Below are positions 11,766-21,001 of a stretch of 64,000 nt of DNA, in pieces. The notes under the pieces were generated by a model. That model worked only from the letters and a program-made list of their open reading frames with translations. It ran no database searches and was not told the origin of the DNA. The stretch comes from Aldrovandia affinis (lineage: Eukaryota > Chordata > Actinopteri > Notacanthiformes > Halosauridae): assembly GCA_029706075.1 (NCBI GenBank), contig JAINUG010000011.1:1833001-1897000 (forward strand). Direction: 5' to 3'. Both the position numbers and the translations under genes were made by a program. Every line of letters starts with the position of its first letter. The stretch's first letter is position 1.

Positions 11766-12728
11766 CACATGTGGCTCTAACACAAACAGACACAGGTCTG
11801 AAACAGGCACATTCGAATACTATTTGAACGAATTAACTATTCGAACAGGTTTTCTCCGAATATCAAACCAGATTTTTTTGATGAAAGAAAACAACTAAAA
11901 CACAGTAGCATATGCATACTCCTGCATATGCATGGTCAAACTTGTTAGCCACAGTAAGACAAACAGTCGTTTCAATCCTTCCCACAAAGGGAGGGGTCTT
12001 TAAAGCCGTGGCCCCTCATAAATATATCAGTAAGTAGACTTGCACTCATGTGCACAACTGAAGATGGGAACCTGAACAACCGCCATCCCAGCGGTCTGTT
12101 TCCCTTCCTTTCCTCCCCTTCACCTCAACAGGACGTTTCACAGGCTTCTCCTCTTGTTCCCAGAGCTGTAGGGGGTGCCGATGCTCTGCAGGAAACAGGC
12201 CATCCTATTTCCTGCTTATTGAGGTCTGTGCGGAATCCTGAACCTAGTCCTTACCATGAGTTTTGCTCAAAAAAATCTCTCTTAAAAGAAATAGCAGAAA
12301 TGGCTGTTGAGAGGGAGGGAGGCTGGATCAAAGCGTACACAATTGCACATCACATTTGCATCCTGTCTATTCAGCCAATTAAGTGCCGTTAGCCTAAGGT
12401 CACAGAAGAGCACAGCAGTGGCTGGCCATGACACTGGATGTTAGTCAAGGTGCAATGTCAAAAGGCAGGGGTAAATGAATTTGAATAACAATTTTTTTAA
12501 TAGATTGGAGTAATTCATCAAAACACATGAGCAGTTGTGTATCAGCATGAGCATACACTTGCATGTTTTATCATTCTTACAATGGAGTCTGATTCATATT
12601 GCACTCCTACATAACTTAGCACAGTGATAGACTAATCGTACCGCTTAAAAAAAACGAGACTACCAACGAATATTGTAGGTGTGATACTTACATAATCCTT
12701 TTTACTCAAATGATGTTCATGACATGAA

Positions 12729-12749
12729 TACGTCATGACCTATGACGTA
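12729..12749. promoter_or_regulatory. Paired ATF/CREB-like half-sites as a perfect inverted repeat
   Basis: TACGTCAT at 12729-12736 and its exact reverse complement ATGACGTA at 12742-12749 are separated by 5 bases. Each arm contains the TGACGTA/TACGTCA core bound by ATF/CREB/AP-1 family factors. A regulatory role is inference; the sequence shows only the symmetric pair. Confidence 0.3.
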
Positions 12750-13394
12750 ATTGGGAACACATTATATATATATATATTATATCAAATTAATGGCGGTTTG
12801 TTTGTGCATACTTATTTTAACGGTATTTGCACTTTTGTATGCGTTGAACGTATTTTATCTGCCTTAGTCAAAAACTCTTTCCATGAAATTAACCATCCAC
12901 TCCCATAATGGATATCACCGTTGACAGACAGACACAGTTAAATACAAGTAAGAGGAAAATAAGTGCTACAGAATGAAGTGAGCTGGTGCATTTGCTTTGC
13001 CGCTGGGCACAGGGCTGGCGTTGCTTTGGCAACAGATTAGGTGCTCCAGCAGGAAGTGACTGGGCCAGATAGTGTGGCTCGCCGTCCTTTGCTCTGATCC
13101 ATTGCTGCAGGTCGACAGCGCTCTCCGCGACAGCTCAGACTACAGATCTGAGCTACCGCAGGGACTGCGAACCCCAGGCACCCGGGTGTTGTGTCCAAAC
13201 AGAGTTTCGTTTCAGGCAGTCCTCGCCTTGTTTATCTCTTCTGTTCATCCTGCGAGTTCAGTCATGATTATTTTAACAGAGGTTACCCTGCTGCAATGTG
13301 AAGCAATGTGTACCTAACATACACAGCGTGAATCCCCACACCTGCCCCCACCACAAACCCAAAAACATGCTTTTACACAGGCGCTCCTGGCTCC

Positions 13395-13575
13395 TCACAC
13401 ACTCGCAAACACACCCACGCATGCATACACACACACACACACACACCTGCGCAGACATGCAGTCTCATACTCACACAGTCCCACACAAACGTTCACAGCC
13501 ACAGTTACACACACACACATGCACAAACATACAAGCCACACAGTTGCACGTGCACACGCACAAACACACACACTT
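13395..13575. repeat. (CA)n microsatellite cluster
   Basis: Interrupted CA tracts with CATGCA and GTTGCACGTG interruptions. Confidence 0.85.
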
Positions 13576-14394
13576 TGCTGACCCTAAACCAACTGACAGC
13601 TCTGAGCACTATCCGTACAGCTAAACCTGAGAGAAGCTTCCCATATATAATGCTACAAACGAAAACTAATGATGCATTTCACGCCTTTTCTTCTCTCAGT
13701 TCCTCACACGCAGGACAGCAGTGTTCTAACGACTCAACGAGGACCACAACCACAGCACCAGGTCAGACGAGAAAAGATTCTGACGACCGCAAAAACAAAA
13801 CTGAGAAGCAGAGAAAGAGTACACAGCTAAATTCCCCTCCCAGCCACTGAGAGTCAGATTGTCCATTACAGGAGTCTATCAGCTGTCAGCCCAGGGTAAA
13901 GCCCTGGACTCCTGGAAACCTTCACTGGGGGGAATCTCCCACCAAAGGATGTGTAAACACTTCTCTCTGCATCTGTGGGACACACGAGGGAGAGATCTGC
14001 TGTAGGTTTCCCAGGCTGCCATTACGATATCATCAGTGGCTGGCCAATAATGGGCTGATTACGGTTTGCTGGGAATCTGCGAGGGTCATTTCCCTGGTTC
14101 CCCTTCACGCGATGCAGCTGAGAGAGGTCTGACAGCCAGAGGGCAGTACTGAGGTCCGACAACCAGAGGGCAGCATTGAGGTCCCCAGTGGCAGCCCAAG
14201 CTCCATTGGATCAAACGGATGGAGTGCTGGGGTGTGACGGGGATGCTGATTGGACGTCAGGGTCAGGCCTTTGAGCTCAGAGAGGCTCAAACACAACCCT
14301 GGGGGTGGGAACAGATCGATGCTCCCTGGCCAGAGACCACAATGTACCGGCTTGCTGCTCTGTTGCACTAGACAGTTCAGAGCCTTAACACACA

Positions 14395-14516
14395 GACACA
14401 GACGATTCACAAACACACACACATTCTCACACAGGTGCACAGACTCACAAACACATGCACAGGCGCACAGACACAGACACAGACACACAGACACACACAC
14501 ACACACACACACACAC
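14395..14516. repeat. (CA)n and (CAGA)n microsatellite
   Basis: CAGACA-type units grade into a pure CA run at the right end (about 14490-14516). Confidence 0.9.
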
Positions 14517-15178
14517 CCTGCCACCATATATTATAAGTGCTCAAGTGACTATGAATTCTGGTCCCATTATTACAACCTTCAACAACCAATGCTGCCTTTG
14601 GAATAATTTTCACTGCAAGACTACAACACTAAGACTACAACACCAATGGTTATCATTAGAGGTGGACTATCACTGCTGCCAGAGAACTGTATGGTAACTG
14701 TTATTACAACTCTGTAGCTACTGCTTCCAATACTGTTACAATGTTATCTGCCATTAATAACCACTGCAAAATTATGAAATGACTAAAATTCACTTCCATT
14801 GAAACACGCTTGATTGACATATTTTGTGCAATAAAAGGCTGCAGAACCTCGTCCCCTTGGTTCAACTCTTTTCTGTGCTGTCTCCATCTAGTCTGCAAAA
14901 TATGACACCAGCAAAGCTCCAGTGCCGGATGTTTACTTATTTTACTATGGTGATTCCCAGAGCAGATTAAGTCTTTCCTGTGTGAGAATTTGAAATTAAA
15001 CAGACCACTTGTTTCTGGGATATAATTACAGAGAGATACACAGACAGACATAGAGACAGACAGACAGACAGAGCCAGCAAAATAAAATACTCAAGAGTAG
15101 GGTAATTACATGCACCAGACCATTTTAAATTGCAAAATATTTGAAAAACCTGAAAAGCAACAAACAGAAGCAATAGCT

Positions 15179-15202
15179 ATATATATATATATATATATAT
15201 AT
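15179..15202. repeat. (TA)n microsatellite
   Basis: About 12 TA units directly abut the tail of SINE copy B. Confidence 0.9.
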
Positions 15203-15390
15203 TTAGCATATATTTATCCATAGCGATACATAGTGAATGCATATATTTTTAGCAGATATGTTTATCCAGTGGGACTTACAGTAGTGAATGCATATATTTT
15301 CAGTATATGCTCTACCCCCTGAGGGAATTGAACCCACAACCTAAGAGTTGTCAGTGCCATGCTCTACCTACTGAGCCACACAGAACCACC
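15203..15390 (-). mobile_element. tRNA-derived SINE with L2-like tail (copy B), tail duplicated
   Basis: Same family as the copies at 3391-3552 and 35203-35358, in minus orientation. The tRNA-like head (15300-15390) retains GGTTCAATTCC and the GTGGG/CCAC T-arm, with substitutions in the anticodon region. The tail occurs twice: 15251-15303 is the normal tail and 15203-15250 a diverged second copy (both read GTGAATGCATATATTTT on the plus strand). This copy is more diverged than the other two. Confidence 0.75.
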
Positions 15391-15403
15391 AGCTATAGCT
15401 GGA

Positions 15404-18400
15404 CCAGCTATAGCCAACCTGCACCAGCCAACTCCAATCGACCATGCGAACCATGTCAAGCCGTTCGAGGTCCGTTTACCGTCCGTTTACCACTTCCTGC
15501 GCTCAGCCCTTCAGCATGCCCCCTGGACTGGATCCCTGCCCTGGGCGTGCGTGCATCGGCGGTCGCCATAACACCCAAACCAGAGCGAGAGCAGCCCTGC
15601 TTCCCAAGCGGCTGTACACCGCCACGGCCCCGCCGAAATTACAGGGAGGCATGAATCAAAATAGCGCTCCCATCCCTTTAGGCTCCTCGCCACGGCAACC
15701 CGGGGCCCTGCCCTGCCGCGGCCCCACCAAGGCCACTCGAAAGGAAGGCCTAATCAGAGCCAGCGTGCGGGGAAAAAAACACGCCACCTCACATCTGAAA
15801 TGACACTCAATCACGGCGGCTCCCGGCGAATCACGCGCTCGCATTTCACTCGGACCCATATGGCTTTTATTTTACCACTGCTGACAAACAAACTGATGTA
15901 CCATGTACATTTTTTTTTTTTAAAACTAAACTGGGTGGATGAAAGCTACATAGAATTATTGGTCTTTTACAGACCCCTACTTATTATTTTTGAAAAAGAT
16001 TAATATCAGCTAATGATATCTGTAGGATACTATACTTTGGTCAGCCAGTTCTCACATTACCTTCTTTTTATTTGGAAAACACATGAAACTCTTTCTTTGC
16101 GCTGTTTGGTAAACAGTCAGTTAAAACTGCTGCAGTCTCTTGAGTGAATCAGATGGGGATCCCTGGTGCCTGGGAGAGCCCCTCAGTGACATGAAGCAAG
16201 GAGTTTTAAAATCAAAATTTGATTTTAGAGTCCAAGCATCTGCATTTCTGAAAATCTGAAAATACTAACTTTTGGTGATGTAATGGGAGCCATTGGGAGT
16301 CGGAATCAATAAGCGTGTTGAGAGTTGGGCCGTGATTGGGCAGGACGACGGCGGATTTGGCAGAATAAGTGCGGAGGCCTCGGGACGCTGTTCGTCAGCT
16401 CGTGTTGTGACAGTTTTATCCCAGCAGAGAGGACGGTAACACGCCGAACTGCACAGTGAGGAGCGATAAACGTCAGCGCCGTCTGCGGCGCCACGGTAAC
16501 GGCTGACAAACAGTTCGCTGCCTGCGCAGAGAGGCTCATCCCTCGACGAGGGAGGGGGGCACGTGTGCCTTTCATTTATACATTAACGATGGGGACGAAG
16601 AGATGGGCCAGAGAGCGAGCCGCTGTGTCGCAGAATCCCCCGTCGCAGAGCGGTGACCGGCCAGTCAGACAAAACTAACACACTGAACCCCCCCACTGAA
16701 TCCTATTCCTAGCTCTCACACCATGTAAACGGTGTAATTATGTAATAAGGAAGCAGTTTGATTGCCAGAGAACGAGGATCGCACAACACCACAGTGAAGT
16801 CAAGGGTCCCACTACACCTCCGTTACTTTTTATGCACATTGGCAGATAATTGATTGGGGGGCCGGGGGTCGTGGAGCTGGAGGGGGAGATAACATTAGAA
16901 CAGGGACAAAGGGGTGAGTACACTGTGAGGAAGACTCTCCTGGGCTCCGGGACCTCCTGGGTAAGTGGGAAACTAGGAGGCCCTCATGGCTAGATGGGGA
17001 TCACAGGCCAGGCCTTCGTGATTGAGGTGCTGGTAAAGCCAAGCTTAGCCAGGCTGGGTAACTCCACTGCCTCCCTGGTCCCGGAGACCAACAGGACAGA
17101 CCCAAAGGATGGTGCTCGGAACCGAGGCTGACCAAGATGGAATAATACCCTACTTTACAGTCAGAAAACAGGGACAAGTGAGCAGCAGATGGACTTTACG
17201 ACAAACAGCAAGGGACACAACCTGCTTCACAATTTCAGCTCTGACACATGTTCTTCCTGGTATACACAATAAACAAAAAAATCTTCAATGAATTACATAA
17301 TTGCATAATTCAACATGACCAAATGCCACCAGCACTCCTTTTCGGCAGTTCGGTTCTTTGGCTTAATTGCGCCATTTGAAATTACGGAGCCAACTTCGTT
17401 GCTTCCTTTCATTTCATGTACCTCAAAGCCGTCTACCAAAACACGAGCCCTGCATTGCTTACAAAGTTCCAACAAAACTTTCAAAAATGGCCCAATGTGT
17501 TCTCTTAAGCGATCTGCACTAAAAGTGTACGAGGTTGCGGGTTGATACCCACGGCGCTTGAATAGGCAGCGCCACCTGGCACAAAGACCCAGGGAGATAT
17601 CTCCTCTGCCGCACGACTGGGCGCCTGTGCCAGCGAGCGCGAGGAATCCATTATTCATACACCCGCTGTATTAGAGCAGCAAAAGCCCTAAAAGAAAGCA
17701 AAGCAGCTCTGTTAATCCCTAAACCTCTCGCTGTGGTGCACAAACAGCAACCTCCGAGCACGGTGAAGCGGGTCAAGGTGGCTCCACGGGCGCCTGCAAT
17801 CTCGCTCCCGGGACTCTGGGCCTTCTCTCAAGGTCACGGGGGTCGGGGAGACGTCAGCTCAGCGACGCGCGGACGCGCCTTCGCCGCAAGGCGGCGAGCA
17901 AAACAAGGCAGCCTTTGCGCACATTCCCCAGGTGGGTGGCTGGCTGCCGTCTTGGCCCCTTAATTGCTGAAACCACCCACACTTTCCTTCACTTTCAAAG
18001 AATCCTCAATAGAGAACAGGTACGGTCTAAGTGGAAAACAAGGCACATTTGCAAAGTCATGAATCATGAGACTGACATGACAACCTCACAGCTGTAAACA
18101 ACGACAGCAAAGGCAAATATGCCTCGTATCCCTTTACAAAAATGTACTAGTCCTCCGCTAATTACCTTAACTGACTTTTTTAAGACAGAGCGCTAAATAT
18201 ATTTGCTGAAACAATCTCAGTTCTTGGATAACTGTGATTTCAAGACCAAAGATCTCTATATTGCCTAGCATAATGGTCCATGACGCTGCTTAATCTTCCT
18301 GACAACACAGCTGACACTGATACAATGGAGCGAGGGAATTTTCTCAGAGGGAAAACATTTTAGCCTCACCCTCTAGTATTCAGATATTACTGAGCACTCC

Positions 18401-19046
18401 TTTGTCCTTTGTGCTTTTGTGCAGCATTCAGCACAAATCTTTACGAGGAGCGCAGCAGTCAGGAGTCATAGTGTGACTCTCTCTCTGGGCTCTGTGGCCA
18501 TCAGCCTCACCCCACGACGGCGCAGTGGGCCAAGGTTGCAACACTGTCACAGTCTCAGCACACTCAAGGCATTTCCTTTAGAACATTTTCACTGTTGTTG
18601 ACTGGGAGGCGTGAGGGTGTGTGTGTTGAGCTGCCACGGTAGGTGTTGGCAGGCGTTATGGGAACCGATGTTGGTCAGCCATCAGCCTCCCTAAGCATAT
18701 GTATGTGCCAAAATATTTTATTACTTTCCTTTCTTGTGACAGTTATAGTTTTACTATTCAATGCTGGAGGAGACACTGTGATTATCTCAGCAAGACCGCA
18801 GCATGCATATGACAACATATGGAATTAGTGTATACATAACACACAAGGGAACAGAGGCTGATATGGAGTTCAGAGTCCCTGTCTGTGCCTGCATTTCCAC
18901 ATTGCTTATAAATCTTAATAGAAGGAAACCTTCCACGAAAATAGGAAAAATCTCTGTCACGAAAAAAAAAAGCTGATCTGAAACCACTTCTAAAAACAAA
19001 AACATTGTATTAAATCTTTTGTGTTGTGAATATAAACTACTGGACC
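15404..19046. other. Non-coding stretch
   Basis: No gene or repeat family is recognised. The longest frame (17293-17658, minus, 121 codons) resembles nothing I know and lacks a convincing splice or start context. GC-rich patches occur near 16320-16560 and 17750-17960. Probably DTX1 intron, by inference. Confidence 0.4.
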
Positions 19047-19054
19047 CTGTAGCC

Positions 19055-19239
19055 CAGGGTTCCTCAAATCTGGCCCACGAATCCAAATTCGGTCCTGGTT
19101 TTCCTTTCTTTCGGGCAGTCAGTTGAACAATGAACACAATTGATTGGCCAGAGCGTCTTCACACCTGACTCCTAGGTAAAGGGAGGGTGGTAAAAACAGC
19201 AGTGCTTGGCCCATGAGGACCGTGACTTGAGGAACCCTG
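19055..19239. mobile_element. hAT-like MITE with perfect 8-bp target site duplication
   Basis: A 185-bp element with terminal inverted repeats: the left end begins CAGGGTTCCTCAA and the right end finishes TTGAGGAACCCTG, its exact reverse complement over 13 bases. Both flanks carry the identical octamer CTGTAGCC (19047-19054 and 19240-19247). An 8-bp duplication with CAGGG-type ends is the signature of hAT-superfamily non-autonomous elements. No coding capacity. The body resembles a common fish repeat, recognised and not searched. Confidence 0.9.
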
Positions 19240-20349
19240 CTGTAGCCTGTAGAATAAAATGAAGCAACTCAAAACATGAACAACTTGTGGTGTTCGGTCT
19301 ACCAATGAAGGATGAAGGTCTACACTTGTTTTCTTCGCGGGAGCCATGTGCCCTTGGAGAGACAATTTCCCCCTCTGCGGTAACAATACCTACCGTCGCT
19401 GCGCATCAGGATCCGGTGAGAATAAGCAGGCAGTAAAGTTGCCCCCCCAATCATAGCAACACAAACCATTAACCTGCATTACTTGTCGCGTAGCTTCGGT
19501 TTAACAATCTGAACTAAATGGCGCGCACAGATAAAAACAAGGCCTAAATCACACGAGCAAGGAAAAAGGGGGTTTGAAAATAAACACATCGACACACACT
19601 GGACCCCGAACAACGGGCACTAACAATCTGTTCGCTGCACAAAAATGGTCTGCTTGTGGAATCTGCTAAAGTCCTTGATTTGCCTTATTGGGGAGGGGGA
19701 AAAAAGTTGAACATGCAGATATAAAAATAAAAATAAAGTAGACAAGCATACAGCGAGAGAGCAGGCCTTTTCCTCAGTTGTTCATAAATCTTGACTTGGC
19801 TGTAAGCCCCCAGCAGATGCTGCAGCACAAGTAGACAGGAGAATAAATGTGCTCACTGATAATCTTTGGCACATGGGGCCTTCGACTTGGGCATCCTACA
19901 ATTCCTCTACTCTACTTTACAGCCATGAACACTGGGCCTGCTTGGCCACGGCTAATTTGCTTTGTTTTCCCGTTGGCCTTGTAATTCAAGTCCTAACCTT
20001 TACAAAGGGAAATGCCGGAAAACAAACAAACACTTTGGATGTAATTAAATATGAATAACGCCTTTAAACATTTTCAGTCGGTCTAATCACTAAATTATTG
20101 ACCATATAACACAGAAATGCCTAGTAAAGACTGGGAGACTAAAGCCTCAACATCTGTCCTCATCTTTAACTTGCAAATAATTGCAAGTTTTTTTTTTTTT
20201 TTGCTACACAATCAGGGTGATTTCTGAACTCTACAAGCTATGATTGTCAAGAAAAAAATAACACTTGTTTTGGTTGAGAGTCAACATGAAGGCCAAATGT
20301 TGATTGAAATCTAGGCCTGCGACAGTTCCCTGAGCCGGGCCACCCTTAC

Positions 20350-20606
20350 CTGTGTCCTGGCGGAACTGGTGCATGGACTGCAGGTCGATGATGTAGGGGG
20401 CCAGCTGCGCGTCCACCTGTCCCAGCACCACCGTGCCGCGCGCCGCCCTTCAGCACATTTTCGATGTGGTGGCACACGGCGGCGCTGTAGGGCCGCCAGC
20501 GCCCGTGCTCGTTCAGCCACTCCCACACCACCACCCGCGCCAGGTTCTGTGGGGGGTACCCCAGCCCGTTCACCGAGACCATAACACCGGAGCCTGGACG
20601 TGCCAT
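20350..20606 (-). CDS. dtx1: Deltex-1 (DTX1) first coding exon, with a 2-base frameshift
   Basis: Deltex-1 is a cytoplasmic RING-type E3 ubiquitin ligase whose N-terminal WWE domains bind the Notch ankyrin repeats. The minus strand starts at ATG 20606-20604 and reads MARPGSGVMVSVNGLGYPPQ, then VVVWEWLNEHGRWRPYSAAV and CHHIENVLK, the Deltex-1 N-terminus and start of the first WWE domain. The VNGLGYPPQN segment favours DTX1 over DTX4. After codon 53 the frame is lost near 20434-20448. The expected continuation (VVLGQVDAQLAPYIIDLQ, then SMHQFRQDT) resumes two bases out of register, which fits loss of one CG unit from a CG-rich run. The exon ends ACAG/GTAAGG at 20350/20349, a phase-1 donor as in vertebrate DTX1. 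A possible 5' UTR acceptor (TTTTCCTCCAG) lies near 20630. The RING, Deltex C-terminal and second WWE exons are not in the window. It is either an assembly or read error in GC-rich sequence or a true lesion; the conserved frame downstream favours an error. Confidence 0.88.
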
Positions 20607-20742
20607 CGTGCCCCGTGGTCGTGTTGTGCGACTGGAGGAAAATCCACACACCAAAACAAAAACAAAAACCTGTCCTCGAATTACCCAACAGTGTCCTGGG
20701 TCCAAAAAAGCACAAAAAAACAGGTCCTCACTGACTGCTTTG

Positions 20743-20790
20743 ACAAGGGTCCTTGGATTTCTTTGACAAGGGTCCTTGGATACCCAGCGC
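20743..20790. repeat. Short tandem duplication of about 23 bp
   Basis: TTTGACAAGGGTCCTTGGAT occurs twice in direct succession, about 150 bases upstream of the DTX1 start codon in the transcribed direction. Confidence 0.8.
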
Positions 20791-20959
20791 TCAAAGACTC
20801 CCCTTACTTTGCTTCTACTATTGCCGTCTTCTGAGACGCCGCATTGTAGCCGGAGGGAAGTCTAAAACAGCTCAATCTTTAAGGGCTCACAGTGCGTGCA
20901 CCTCTGGGCCCGGCGGGCATGACTAATGGGGGAGGCTGACGCTGGTGTTTGAAGTGGCT

Positions 20960-20963
<4 letters not shown>

Positions 20964-20993
<30 letters not shown>
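20964..20993. repeat. (CTG)10 microsatellite
   Basis: Ten uninterrupted CTG units (CAG on the DTX1 sense strand) followed by ATG/ATGATG. It lies about 360 bases 5' of the DTX1 start codon. Both strands give short homopolymeric open frames that are not supported as genes. Confidence 0.95.

Positions 20994-21001
<8 letters not shown>

Larger units (their letters stand above)
8790..15178. other. Non-coding stretch with many microsatellites
   Basis: No gene is supported. The longest frames (9437-10024 minus, 10626-11108 minus) are compositional, arising from a purine-rich tract and a GC-rich patch. Notable parts are a GA-rich tract (9612-9848), a GC/CpG-rich patch (10620-10770), a CT-rich tract (11397-11585), CA tracts (11695-11765, 13395-13575, 14395-14516) and an ATF/CREB-like inverted repeat (12729-12749). 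The stretch is probably DTX1 intron 1, by inference. Confidence 0.4.

Noticed and set aside
16961-16969. RBPJ-like GTGGGAAAC in the putative DTX1 intron, attractive because DTX1 is a Notch target in mammals
   Set aside because: A single short motif match is expected many times by chance in 64 kb, and no paired site was seen.
17293-17658. 121-codon minus-strand frame
   Set aside because: No similarity to known proteins, no splice context, and neighbouring sequence is non-coding in character.
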